A stretch of DNA of 64,000 nt from Amaranthus tricolor (lineage: Eukaryota; Streptophyta; Magnoliopsida; Caryophyllales; Amaranthaceae): assembly GCF_026212465.1 (NCBI RefSeq), contig NC_080056.1, forward strand, positions 24,998,673 through 25,062,672, in the 5' to 3' direction. The notes beneath the pieces were generated by a model. The model saw only the letters and a program-made list of their open reading frames with translations. It was not told where the DNA came from and did no database searches. Shown one piece after another: positions 1 through 11,334 of this stretch (position 1 is the stretch's first letter; every line of letters starts with the position of its first letter). The position numbers were made by a program, and so were the translations under genes.

Positions 1-1016
1 CTGAACATTTTCTTCAACTTCTTCTTCTTCATCGGTGTCCTCTGATTGTTCAAAAATGTTCTCAAGGGTCCCATTTTTAGTTAATCTTAGATGTAAATTT
101 TTCAAACATTTTACACCCACTTTGTTGTTTGGACCCATGGGATAATTTGGACCATCAAGAGGAACACCCAATTTCTTAAATATCCAGGTCAACAGTCCAC
201 CATATCCTAACACATTCCTTTTAAAAATACAATCATTTAAATGACAAATCATTAAAGAAGGAAAATTAATCTTGATGTGGTTCGCCAGACAGTAGATTAA
301 CGTAGCATCCCTCAAACTAACCTCACTTCTTTTGGATGTGCGAGGCAAAATAAATCTTCTTGCTATGTTGTACAACAGTTTGTGCATTGGTGATAGCACA
401 TTATGACTAGCTTTTCCTTTTTTTCATTCAACCCGAAAAACTTCCAAACTGACTTCTCATTTATACCAGAAAAATCAATTTTTGACCCAACAACATATCT
501 ATCAAAACCAGTCGAGGGAACACCCAACCATCATTCTAAAATCAGGTTATTAAATTCAATTTTGATCCCCTTTACTTCACTAGTACAGACTCCATGGTCA
601 AAAGAAAAGTTTAAAGCAAACTCACGCATTAAGTTGGGATACATTGGGTTACAGCAATAGTTTCCCATTAAAGATTCCCAAGCTTGATTTTGCAAGATGG
701 CGTGAAATTGAGGAAAAACGTTTGATTCATACCATTGTTTATCCAATCCGAAGCCAACAATCATTTCTTTTGATATCTCTTCAGCAGATACCTGAACATT
801 AACCTTTGCCCTCTTTGAGGATGATTTCCTCACTGTAGCATCTCCTTTTCGCTTCGAACTTTCATGCACTTCAGAAGGATTAGGGGTTTCCTGTTGCTTT
901 CTTGATGAAGACTCAGTTTTGGGAGTGAGTAGTGTTGGATAGATGACTTGAAGAGGTTTGGGTTGTTTCATTTTTGGGGTTTGATTCTTGGTTTTCATGA
1001 TGATTTGAAAAATCAA
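1..1016 (-). pseudogene. 3' additional ORF of Copia-A (plant transposon-associated protein), broken, runs off window
   Basis: Translation from 1016 gives a basic, Ser/Lys-rich N-terminus (SSKRKGDATVRKSSSKRAK), then a globular part with YPNLMREFALNF and a VKGIKIEF segment. An in-frame TGA stops it at 531. The same frame continues (WLGVPSTGFDRY) and then needs a one-base shift near 410 to read YNIARRFILPRTSKRSEVSL and an acidic tail towards position 1. This is the arrangement of the proteins that databases label 'putative plant transposon protein', found downstream of pol in some Copia elements. I see no membrane segment, so an envelope role is not supported. The ORF at 16925-17958 in Copia-B has the same layout. 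Function unknown. Confidence 0.75.
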
Positions 1017-1482
1017 GAGAAAGAAAAGCTAGGTTGAAGACGGTTTTGGGAGTGAAATGCAATTGATGATGAAATAAAGGATTTGACGTGAGAGAGAGTA
1101 TAAAATGCATGTGAGGGGACGTGTGTTTAAGTGATTCAAGTTCCTTATTTAATTCGTGCATATGAACACATAATGTGAAATGGAAACAGACGAATTTTAT
1201 GATGATTCAACTCCCACTTCTCAAAAAAAATTTGCTGGAGAAATTAATATATCCAATATTATGAAAAAAATTTTTTTTATGAAAATAAAAGATAAATGGA
1301 AATTTTATGCTACCACAATCTGATCAAATCAAACATGCAATCATAAGAGCACTCAAAGTATATACTTTTAAATAGTGCGTACCTGATTCTTTCAATAATT
1401 GATTTGTCAATCAAGATTTTTGTGGTTGATCGACTTTTTCAAATTTTCATTTTGTCTTTAAGGATCACATTTATCACTTACT
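1017..1482. other. Copia-A spacer between pol stop and additional ORF
   Basis: About 465 bases of AT-rich non-coding sequence inside the element. It may hold the promoter or leader of the additional ORF, but no convincing TATA box, splice site or polypurine tract was identified. The polypurine tract must lie beyond the left edge. Confidence 0.5.
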
Positions 1483-4400
1483 TCAATTCAACTTGATCAT
1501 GCCCAGTTCTAATCTCATATTTTCATGTTGTTCCCTTGGGAGCGGCTTTGTCATGATATCAGCTATTTGCTCGTTTGTATTAACATGCTTGACGATAATA
1601 TTTATATTTTCGACGTTGTCCTTAAGAAAATGATGCCTAATGTGAATATGTTTTACTCTAGAATGATGCACTGGATCTTTTGATATGCATATGGCACTCG
1701 TATTATCACAATAAATAGGAACACATTCAAACTTAATACCAAAATCTCTTAGCTGTTGTTTTATCCAAAGCATTTGGGAACAGCAAGCTGCTGCTGCTAC
1801 ATATTCAGCTTCGGCAGTGGATAGTGCAACAGTGTTTTGTTTCTTGGAACTCCACGAAACTAAACATGAGCCAAGAAATTGTACCATACCTGAAGTACTT
1901 TTTCTATTAACTAGATCACCTGCATAATCTGCATCACTAAAACCTTTCAAATCATAAACATCACTTTTAGGATAAAATAAGGACAAGTCGTCTGTTCCCT
2001 TCAAGTATCTCAAAATTCGTTTTACTGCTGTGAGATGTGATTCTTTGGGGTTGGAATGAAATCTAGCACATAAACCAACACTAAAAGAAATATCGGGTCT
2101 ACTAGCAGTTAGATATAACAAAGAACCAATCATGCATCGATACATGGTTTGATCAATAGTTGTTCCATTTGGGTCTTCATCTAATCTAACATTTGTAGCC
2201 ATAGGTGTATGGTTGGTTTTAGCATTGTTTAGTCCATATTTCTTAAGAAGTTCATTGATGTATTTTTGTTGATGAATAAAAATACCATTTTCAGTTTGTT
2301 TAATTTGCAACCCAAGGAAGAAGTTTAGTTCTCCCATCATACTCATTTCAAATTCATTGCTCATTAGGTTAGCAAATCCTTTACATAGCAATTCATTCGT
2401 GGCTCCAAAAATAATATCATCAACATATATTTGAACAACTAGAATATCAGAACCTTTATTTTTAAAGAATAAGGTTTTATCAATTTTACCTCTAACAAAG
2501 TCATTTTGGATTAAAAACTTTGATAGTCTTTCATACCATTGCCTTGGAGCTTGTTTCAAGCCATAGAGAGCTTTATCAAGCTTGTAGACATGATCAAGAC
2601 ATGAGGTATTTTCAAAGCCTGGTGGTGGTTCAACCAAAACTTCTTCATCAAGAAAACCATTTAAGAGAGCACATTTCACGTCCATTTGATATAATTTAAA
2701 ATTCATGAAAGCAGCAAAAGAAATTAATATTCTAATAGCCTCTAACCTTGCTACCGGTGCAAATGTCTCGGTATAATCAATACCTTCTTGTTGATTGTAT
2801 CCTTTGACCACGAGCCTTGCTTTATTTCTAACAATTATTCCATGCTCATCAAGTTTATTCCGATACACCCATTTCAATCCAATTACCTTTTTGTGTTTTG
2901 GTTTGGGTTCCAAATGCCATACTTTATTTCTTTCAAATTCATTTAATTCATCTTGCATGGCTATGATCCATTCGGAATCCTTCAGAGCTTCTTCATGATT
3001 CTTGGGCTCGAGAGATGATAGAAACGCAAAGTGTGCACAAAAGTTTCTCATTTGAGATCTAGTTTGTGTTCCTTTATTCAAATCACTTATAATCAAATCA
3101 AGAGGATGGAATTTTTGATATCTCCAAGGTTTTGGCACAAAATCTCTTGTGGGAACAGTATCATGTTCTGGTTCATCAGCTTGATTAACATTCTGTTCAG
3201 CTACTGGATTGTTCTGCTCATCTGTGGGAACAGCTGGATTGGGAACAGTCTGCTGTTCCTGATGTTCTGGCAGTTCCTGAACTTGATCAGTACTTTCTGC
3301 TTCTGCTGGAACCGGCTGTTCATCAGCTATTCCTTGATCTTGCACTTTCAATTCTTCATCATCGTCCTCTAGATTTGCAAGACCTATCTTAAAATTATTT
3401 GTATCTTGTTCACTTGACAAAAAGTTAGATTCATCGAAAATTATATGAACGGATTCTTCCACACTCATTGTTCTTTTGTTATAAACTCTGTATGCCTTAC
3501 TATGTGATGAGTAACCGAGGAATACTGCTTCATCACTTCTTTCATCAAACTTACCTATGTTTCGTTTACCATTCACATGAACAAAACATTTGCATCCAAA
3601 CACACGAAAATAGGAAATATTTGGTTTAACACCTTTAAGCAATTCATAAGGTGTCTTAGAAGTGATTGGTCTTATTAACACACGATTCAAAATGTAACAT
3701 GCAGTATTAACAGCCTCGGCCCAAAAATTTCTAGGTAAACCACTAGCAATTAACATGGTTCTAGCCATTTCCTCTAAAGTTCTATTTTTCCTTTCTACTA
3801 CACCATTTTGTTGTGGTGTTCTTGGTGCGGAAAAATTATGACTTATTCCATGTTCACTGCAATAACTCATAAAACTTGAATTTTCAAATTCCTTACCATG
3901 ATCTGACCTTATGTGAATAATTTGATTATTAGTAGATTTTTGTATTTTGTTAGCGAAGGAAACAAACTCATTAAAAGCTTCATCTTTACTAACTAAAAAT
4001 AAAGTCCATCTAAATCTACTACAATCATCAATAATAACAAACACATATCTTTTGCCACTACGGCTTTGTATTCTCATAGGTCCACATAGATCCATATGTA
4101 ATAATTCAAGGGATTTAGTGGTGGTCACAACATTCTTTGATTTAAAAGATGATCTCACTTGTTTTCCTTTGGCACAAGGATCACAAATTTCCTCCTTAAG
4201 GAATTTTATAGTTGGTAGTCCTCTAACTAGGTCTTTTGATCTTAATGTATTAATCAATGAATAACTAGCATGACCTAGACGCTTATGCCAAAGAAGTGGG
4301 TCATCTTCTATAACACTTAGACACGTTAGACTGTTTCTGGGAACAGTGTCCAGGTCCACCACATAGGTGTTCCCTTTTCTGATTCCCTCATGAACGGTGT

Positions 4401-4702
4401 TTCCTGTGTCATTCCTAGAGATAATGCATCTTTTAGTAGTAATGTTTACAGAGTTACCTTTATCACAAAATTGAGAAATGCTAAGTAAGTTATGTTTCAA
4501 ATTCTCGACTAAAAAATACATTATCAATGGCATGGGAACAGGACCTTCCAACCTTTCCTTTAGCTATTATCTCACCCTTCATATTGGCACCGAAGGTTAC
4601 TGTTCCCCCATCATAGGCTTCAAGTGAGAGAAACTTAGATTTGTCACCTGTCATGTGCTTGGAACATCCACTGTCGAGATACCATGAGCTGTTCCCCCTC
4701 AC
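1483..4702 (-). pseudogene. Copia-A pol: protease, integrase, reverse transcriptase, RNase H; one frameshift
   Basis: The protease part (4702 down to about 4515) contains the aspartic site YLDSGCSKHMTGD. A one-base length change in a T run near 4512-4517 puts the rest in another frame, which is then open for 1022 codons to 1483. In that frame the integrase zinc site is LWHKRLGH...CDPC, and the D,D,E residues lie in [17 protein letters not shown] and [11 protein letters not shown] has [11 protein letters not shown] and the catalytic IYVDDIIFG (about residue 707). RNase H has [10 protein letters not shown] and STAEAEYVA. Everything except the single homopolymer shift looks functional. The linker before RT is rich in Gln, Glu and Pro. 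The product would be cleaved by its own protease and copies element RNA in cytoplasmic particles. Confidence 0.93.
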
Positions 4703-4726
4703 TTGGACCTGAAAAAAATTAATGGT
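4690..4726 (-). promoter_or_regulatory. Copia-A gag/pol junction: stop codon, T tract, CAG
   Basis: On the minus strand gag ends with ...PVTNH and TAA, followed by seven T, then CAGGTCC, directly before the protease frame. A CTAAC branch-point-like pentamer lies just upstream. It resembles a plant 3' splice site whose use would remove the gag stop. A matching donor inside gag was not established, so the reading is tentative. Confidence 0.4.
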
Positions 4727-6362
4727 TAGTTACAGGAACCCAGACTTTCTTGGGTTCCTTGTCGATTTTGCATGAATCATTTTTCTTAATCTGAATGTTA
4801 TCGACATAGTTTCTGTTGGAGACAGTGTACTGTTCCCTTTTGGTGCACTGGTCCTTCAGATGACCAGTTCCTCCACAGAAGGAACAGAGCCTGTCGCTAG
4901 GGAGATCAATGTAAGCCTTTTTCTTCTTGTTATTCTTAAAATATTTTAGGCCTTTTGAATTTTTACTTTTAACATCTTGAATCCATTTGGGAGTAATTTT
5001 GATTTTCCCTTTTTCTCTTGAACTTAATTCAAGCTTGTCATCATTGTTACGGTCGGATTCCTGATTTAATTTTATATTTTGAAAATCATAGCATAAATCT
5101 TTAATAGATGCATCATTCAATTCTTCATTTAAGCCTAATAATTTGTATTGTGATAACTCAATATTAAGAATAACATTTTCCTTTTTATTTCTCTCCATAC
5201 TTTTCTTTAGGATTATGTTTTGATCCAACAAACCGAAAAATCTGTTTTGGACATCATATCTAAAGGTGTTTATATAGGAGACATGGTCTTTGCTTATCTT
5301 GAGCTCCTTTTCTAATTGGAGACACTTAACATTACAATTTTCAAGATTGGCTTGTGTCTCTTTTAGCAACTCAATTAATTTATTTTTACTTAAATTGGAT
5401 GGATGGATAGAAAATGAATTAGAAGTATTTACCTGCTTTTCCTTGCCTTCGTGCGTAGCCATGAGACATAGGTTAGTTGTCTCCTCTTCTTCGGGAACAA
5501 TAGTTTCATTTTCACTTTCAGTTTCTCCCCATGCAGCAATCATGGCCTTGCGAAAGTCGGTCTTGTTAAAGTTTTCTTTGTTCAACGGTTTTCTTGAATC
5601 TCTTGTCTTTCCCTTGCCCTTTTCATTCTTCCACATAGGGCACTCCTTGATGAAGTGTTCGGTACTTCCACATTTGTGGCATTCAAGATTGATTTTTGTT
5701 CTTCTTTCTTTGTTGTTTCTTTGATTTGTATACCTGCTGTTCCTGAAGAACTTCTTGAATTTTTGTACCAGTAAGGCAGCCTCTTCCTCATCGCATTCTG
5801 ACTTGTCCTGTTCCCCAACTGCCAGGGCCAGTCCCTTGTTCCTGGAACTGTCGGCTGTTCCCAAATGTAATTCATGTGTCATTAGGGAACCAGCCAACTC
5901 CTCTAGATTAAACTTTGTAAAATCTTTGGACTCTTGTATAGCAGTAACCTTGGCCCTCCAGCGCTCATCTTGAGGAAGGCTCCTAAGGATCTTCCTTACT
6001 TGTTCATCGGTGGGAATTATTCTTCCAAGAGAGACAAGTTCGTTTGTTATGTTGGTGAACCTAGTGAACATCTCTTGAATGCTTTCCCTTGGTTCCATAA
6101 CAAATCTTTCATATTTAGACATTAACAAATCAATTTTGGAACGTTTGACTTCACTTGTTCCCTCATGGGTAACGGCTAGCAGGTCCCAAATCTCAAAATC
6201 TCCGATTTCGATGACTCTCCACACTTGATAGTTCTCAGCCTTGATGATGATTTTCATCCTATTTTTCCAGTATGTATAGAATTTTCCATCGAACATTGGC
6301 GGTCTTTGAGTTGAATACCCTTCTTCCATTCTTTCGTTCATAATTGACATTTTTGGGAACAC
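4719..6362 (-). CDS. Copia-A gag polyprotein (547 codons)
   Basis: Capsid-type protein opening with MFPKMSIMNERMEEG and RPPMFDGKFYTYWKNRMK. The conserved core IQEMFTRFTNITNELVSLG is followed by two CCHC zinc knuckles, CHKCGSTEHFIKEC and CSFCGGTGHLKDQC, with a predicted coiled stretch between them. It forms the particle and binds element RNA. The frame is uninterrupted. Compared with the Copia-B gag, about 65 residues are missing between VWRVIEIGDF and EIWDLLAVTHEGTSEV: the sequence jumps straight from one to the other in frame. The start at 6362 gives the usual N-terminus; the internal Met at MSIMNERM is an alternative. Whether the shortened capsid can assemble is unknown. Confidence 0.9.
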   Translation of the reverse strand: MFPKMSIMNERMEEGYSTQRPPMFDGKFYTYWKNRMKIIIKAENYQVWRVIEIGDFEIWDLLAVTHEGTSEVKRSKIDLLMSKYERFVMEPRESIQEMFTRFTNITNELVSLGRIIPTDEQVRKILRSLPQDERWRAKVTAIQESKDFTKFNLEELAGSLMTHELHLGTADSSRNKGLALAVGEQDKSECDEEEAALLVQKFKKFFRNSRYTNQRNNKERRTKINLECHKCGSTEHFIKECPMWKNEKGKGKTRDSRKPLNKENFNKTDFRKAMIAAWGETESENETIVPEEEETTNLCLMATHEGKEKQVNTSNSFSIHPSNLSKNKLIELLKETQANLENCNVKCLQLEKELKISKDHVSYINTFRYDVQNRFFGLLDQNIILKKSMERNKKENVILNIELSQYKLLGLNEELNDASIKDLCYDFQNIKLNQESDRNNDDKLELSSREKGKIKITPKWIQDVKSKNSKGLKYFKNNKKKKAYIDLPSDRLCSFCGGTGHLKDQCTKREQYTVSNRNYVDNIQIKKNDSCKIDKEPKKVWVPVTNH

Positions 6363-6417
6363 CAGAATCTGCCCTCAGGGTTTCCTGATCTACTGGGAAC
6401 AGGGCTCTGATACTAAT

Positions 6418-7581
6418 TGTAGACTCAATTAGGAACGGGAACAGCAACAAGAGAGGGGGGGAATTGTTGTTGTTACTAATTTAAGCGTTTTTGCCCTGTT
6501 TTTGCGGAATTGAATAAAATAAATAAAAATTAAACTTAGAGCAAAATAAATGAAAGAGACAACGAGATTTTTACGTGGAAACCTTCTGGGCCTAAACAGA
6601 AGGAAAAACCACGACCCCTTGGGATTTCTAAAAACTCCACTATGCTTAAGACAATTAGTTACAATCACAATAAACACCTTACTTCACTCGAAGCGAAACA
6701 ACTAGGCCAACTCTTCTCTCTCAAATTGCTTTACTCAAAGCAACAAACTTAGCTTCACTAAAAGCTAAACTCCACAATAGCTTCACTCAAAGCTATCTAA
6801 CTTCCCCTTTAGACTCACTCGAGTCTAATTACAAATTCTCTCAAAAACCCTTACAAAAAGAATAATAATTCTCTAAAATAAAATCAATGAGATGCTCAAG
6901 AAAATATTATAAAATTAATTGGCAATTTTAAGAACAAAATATTTCTTGTAAAATCTAAAAATCGTATGAAAACACTTATGCACAAAACGTTGGATTTTCT
7001 CATCTATAAAAACCGGAATTAACATAGCAATTTATAGAAAATAAGATTCCTAAGAAAATGGAATATTCCAATCCATTATCCCATTATCAAAAGATCATGG
7101 GAGTAATGTGGATAAAGCAACCATATGGTTATTTGATTAAGTCAAACCAGACAGAAATAACCGCTGTTCCCATTTGTCTTAAAATAACTTCTGTTCCCTT
7201 TAAGTAGCAGTTTCTTCAATAGCTGTTCCTGTTCCACTATTAATTTCTGGAACGTGTTTGTTATAATTAGATACAGTTATGCTTATTACGAACGGTTACT
7301 TACTAACTTGTAGGTATAAAGATGGTTAAGAATGATAGCTAAGACCCATTCAACAACAACTAATTCCATTTTTAGTAAATCTACTGTCTCCATTTTACAT
7401 CCCAAGCGATATGCTTCTCCTAACCTCTTTTGAAACCTTTTGACATGTACGTTTCCATAAGCTAAGTCATAGGTACTATCAACGATCGTTATCACGACCG
7501 GATATCGACCTGCACACAATCTCTAAAAACATATTTGCTTAAATAAAGTGTAGTCATCATCAAAACTCAAGAGGTCCAACA
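6418..7581 (-). repeat. Copia-A 5' LTR with primer binding site just inside
   Basis: About 1164 bp. On the minus strand it starts TGTTGGACCTCTTGAG (at 7581) and ends ...TCTACA (at 6418). The next bases, AGTATCAGAGCC at about 6403-6414, match a plant initiator-Met tRNA primer site. The LTR is recognisable along its length in the solo LTR at 61358-62854, for example the block with TACGTGGAAACCTTCTGGGC. It has several CTGTTCC motifs. Confidence 0.9.
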
Positions 7582-9480
7582 TATTTTTTTCATTTTTAGC
7601 AAATAATGTTTCTTATCAGATGTAATATTTACTTTTGTTTTAAACAGTTTCAGTTTTTAACAGTTCAGCATTTTGAGACTTTTGCAATATTCTTGTATAA
7701 AACATTATTATTAAATGTTAATTATGTATCAAGTTACATGTGGTATCAGAGCTAAAGTTACTCGAATCTCGGAACTTCGGTTCCATGTAAAAGAATGTTC
7801 TCGATAGCCGACATTTTTTTAAGAAAAGGATGTTTTTGTTTTCAAATGAGTCTTTTTTCCAAATAACTTTTTTTCAATTTTTTTGTTTTGTGCTTGTGTG
7901 ACCATGTGTAGATTACATGTTATAATTATGTTAATGTGATATTGATCACATGTTTAAATTTCATTTGAGATGACGAAAGATTATAATATTCCCTCACTCA
8001 AGACTCTACGATTTGACAGTTGGAATAACAGTTAACGTGAATGAAGAGTTTGAAGGTAAAGTTATTTTTGATAATTTTCTTGTAGAAAATTTTTCCATTC
8101 ATATTCTTTTTGATTCTAAAGTCGACCGATCTTTTATCTCTACCTCTTTTCTTCACAAATCCTCTGTCTTTCAAACCTCAGAAATTCGATCCCTAAATTT
8201 GTTCACCTAAAGGTTCACCATTCCTATGTGACCGTATCTTACCTACTTTCCTTTTAAGATTTTAGATCATCATCTACTGTCGACTTGATAGTGTTTGAAT
8301 TGGGTACTTATGATATTATTTTGGATATGGATTTGTAGAGACGTCATCATGTGGAGATTTTTTAAAAGGACAAGATTTTTTGGGTTAAAACTCAAGGAGG
8401 AGAGTGCTTGATTATAAACAAATATGTGTTCCCTATTCAAACCATTTATGTCGTTTAAACCATTGAGATGATTAAGCATAGAGACGAGGTATACATGCAT
8501 GTGTTTTATTTCCAGTAGTAAGGAGAAAAACAAATTGAGTCTCGATGAAACCCCAATTGTTGGTGAATACCCTAATGTTTATCTTGAGGATTTACCTGGT
8601 TTACCCCCGAGGAGAGTTGTTGATTTCCATATTGATCTGATTTCTGATGTTATCTCTATGTCCAAGACTCTGTACCATTTTATCCTAGTAGAGTTAAGTA
8701 AATTAAAGAAGTAGTGGATGAATTACTAAGTAAAGAAACAAAAAGAGAGTTTTATTCGCCGTAATGTGTCGCATTGGGGAGCCCCTGTTTTATTTGTTAA
8801 TAAGAATGATGGTACAATGAGGTTGTGCATTGACTATAGGGAGATTTACAAGATTACCATCAAGAACAGTTACCCTTTGTTTAGGATAGATGATATTTTC
8901 GACTAGTTAGAAGTTAAGACGCAAGAGTTTTCTATGATTTATTTGAGGTCTATGTATCATCAATTAAGGATAGTCGAGGAGATTTACAAATACGCCAACA
9001 ACGTTTATGGATTTGATGTAGAGATACATTCGTCCTTATTTGAATAAGTTTATAGTTTTTATGAAATTTTGGTATATTCGAGAAACATGGAGGAACATGG
9101 GGAACATTTGAGGATTATGCTAAAACTATGAAAAAAAAATGTTTAGGAAATTTATTAAGTATGAGTTTCGGCTTGAGGAAATAGTTTTTTTTTTTTTTGG
9201 GTCATATTGTGTCTAAGGATGGAATTTCTGTGGATTTGGAGAAGATTAAGACGATAAAGAATTGTCAATTCCGAGGAATGTAATTAAAGTTCGGAGCTTT
9301 TTGGGTTTTGCTGGTTACTATAGGAAATATGTTGAGAATTTCTTTAAGGTTACTCGTCCTATGTTTGAGTTGTTGAAGAAAATAATTAGATTTTGATAAA
9401 ATGAGAGGTACAAGATTGCTTTTGAGGAATTAAAGAGGAGACTCACTACTTCTCATGTATTAATAGTATGTACTACTTTT
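7582..9480 (+). pseudogene. Decayed Ty3/Gypsy remnant (LTR end, primer site, protease, RT)
   Basis: A tRNA-Met-like primer site TGGTATCAGAGC lies at 7741-7752, after what looks like the last part of an LTR cut off by Copia-A at 7581. Almost all of gag is missing. From 8013 a protease piece reads HILFDSKVDRSFISTSF, where the usual DSG is DSK, then a segment matching the Gypsy DMDWL..RHH region interrupted by a stop. RT pieces follow: [16 protein letters not shown] near 8790-8850, VSKDGISVDLEKIKT near 9210-9255, and YKIAFEELKRRLTTSHVL near 9410-9465. Many stops and shifts make it non-functional. Integrase was not seen. Confidence 0.82.
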
Positions 9481-9908
9481 TTGGTTTGGATAGTGTTTTA
9501 TTAATTGAAAAACCTTGTATAAGCTTTGTGTATGAGCCAGTGTTGATGAATAGTGTTAGTATTAGTTATTAGTAATGGTTAGGATTCTTGGTAACAACAA
9601 AAAAAAAAGGTGATTTTTGATTGTCATTATTATCTTTGTTAATTGTGGTTTATATTATTAATACCGTTAAGAGGTGTTAGTTAATAGTGGTTGTCAATTA
9701 ATTTTATTTGGTTGTTACGAGTTGTTTATAGGCTTTTGCGGTTATTTTTATGATTTGACATTGTGTTTGTTGCGCTTTGGAATTTAAATTATATTACTCA
9801 AATTTATCGTCGTTGTAAGTTGCATATCCCTGGTACAAAAAAAAAGCTACTTGATGTTGTAAGTCACAAACCTTGAATAATATGGTGAAATTGATTCAAT
9901 ATCTTTGA
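9481..9908. other. Unassigned AT-rich stretch between Gypsy remnant and Copia-B
   Basis: No gene or repeat recognised. It contains repeated TTAGTTATTAGTAATGG-like words and probably continues the Gypsy remnant in an unrecognisable state. Confidence 0.4.
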
Positions 9909-11291
9909 TGAAGACTCAATTCTTTTAAGTGATGATAATTCAAAATACATATTAAATTAAACAATAAATAAATTAATTATATTTAGTTGTTTAAGTAAGT
10001 CCAAAATCATATTAAATATTAATTGATTTATTGTAAAATTATTTAAGTCCAAAATATATTTAATTGAGATTAAATTAAATGAATTAAGATAATTTAGATA
10101 AAGTTATATTTAAATTTTAAATTTAAATTTAAGCATTTGGATAAGATTATATTTGAATTAAATAAATGTATGTTCAAGACGTTGAAATACTTGAATTAGA
10201 TTTGTATTTTAAATTTGAGTTTTAAAATAAACATGTGCTCAAAGATATTTATATGTTTGAATACATTACACGTTGAATATGTTATTACACGGTTTATATT
10301 TGAAAATAAATAAGTTGTTAAGCTATACTAATTATAGGCTTTCTTAAAAATAGGAAGACAATTTAAATTGACACTAAAAATAGGAAAAGACAATTTAAAT
10401 TGATGTTAAAAATAGGAATTAAATTTGAATAAAGATTTATATGTTATATTATCTGGTTTTGCTGAAGTTTCAATATCTTGTATGAGTTCTAACGTGGCAT
10501 TACAACAATGGTTGTTAATAACAAAATACAGCACACAATGACGTAATTGTATGAGTTGTCAGTGCAACGTCAGTTTGAGTTAAAGCTCAAGATCTTGAGA
10601 ACTGGCGCAAATTAACGAGATTAACGAAATTGACAGATGGAGCTTTCTTGCTCTACAAGGATTTGTTGAGGCGTGACATATATAAATATAAGGCTTCATT
10701 CAAGGATTAAGATTGCAGCATTTTCTTACAATTTTCTCTCTTGAATTAAGATCTACTATTCTCTAAATGTTCAAAAAGTGTGTTATTTTTAGTTCATTTA
10801 ACTCTTACATTTGTAATAGGATTTAGTGTTAAAAGGAGTTAGATCTTTCATTGTTTAATATGCCTAACCTTGGAATACTTTTTAAAGTGTTTAACTTGTA
10901 ATCTCTATTGTGAGATTGGGATTTGTGCTTTTATTAAGAGAATTTGTAAGACGTTCTTCAAGGGGAAGAACGTGGTGAGAGAAGATAGAGAGATCTTCTA
11001 AGTTGTCTTAAAGTTTAGTAATAAAAGGCGTTGAATCCTACGGGTTGGAAGAGAACCCATAGGCGGGGAGTAGGTTGTTAGAACCGAACCTCATTAACAT
11101 ATCGTGTGTTATTATTTAATTTTATTTCCACACATACGTTATAGTTTTACAAATTGACTTAAAACTGTTCCAGAATACAGTTTTGAAAGATTACTCAATC
11201 TCTTGAAATAACTTTCCAAACAAAAATTTTAAACGCCCATACTCTCTATTCACCCCCCTCTAGAAAGTATTCGAACTCCTATCAACTTTCA
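9909..11291 (+). repeat. Copia-B 5' LTR
   Basis: A 1383-bp LTR with TG...CA ends. A TATA-like ACATATATAAATATAAGG lies at about 10676-10693, and the following stretch (ACAATTTTCTCTCTTGAATTAAG) resembles a transcript leader. Both are matched at the same place in the 3' LTR (about 19459). An inexact repeat of AAAAATAGGAA / GACAATTTAAATTGA occurs near 10350-10420. Confidence 0.93.
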
Positions 11292-11293
11292 AT

Positions 11294-11305
11294 TGGTATC
11301 AGAGC
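11294..11305 (+). other. Copia-B primer binding site
   Basis: TGGTATCAGAGC two bases after the LTR end is complementary to the 3' end of initiator-Met tRNA, the usual primer of plant Copia elements. Confidence 0.85.
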
Positions 11306-11334
11306 TGAGTTGCACATATGAAGATTAATATCTT

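Larger units (their letters stand above)
1..7581 (-). mobile_element. Copia-A: Ty1/Copia LTR retrotransposon, left end outside the window
   Basis: Read on the minus strand the order is LTR (7581-6418), primer binding site, gag (6362-4719), protease-integrase-RT-RNase H (4702-1483), and a 3' additional ORF (1016 to the window edge). Integrase before RT places it in Ty1/Copia. Two gag zinc knuckles, a gap between pol and the 3' LTR, and an extra 3' ORF resemble the Sirevirus-like part of the superfamily. The second LTR is beyond position 1. Its right edge TGTTGGACC (minus) at 7581 matches the start of the solo LTR at 61358, so this family has at least two insertions here. Frames are much better kept than in Copia-B, which suggests a younger insertion. 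Confidence 0.93.

Noticed and set aside
2795..5973. Plus-strand ORFs of 60-144 codons across Copia-A
   Set aside because: They are shadows of the minus-strand gag and pol frames and match no family.
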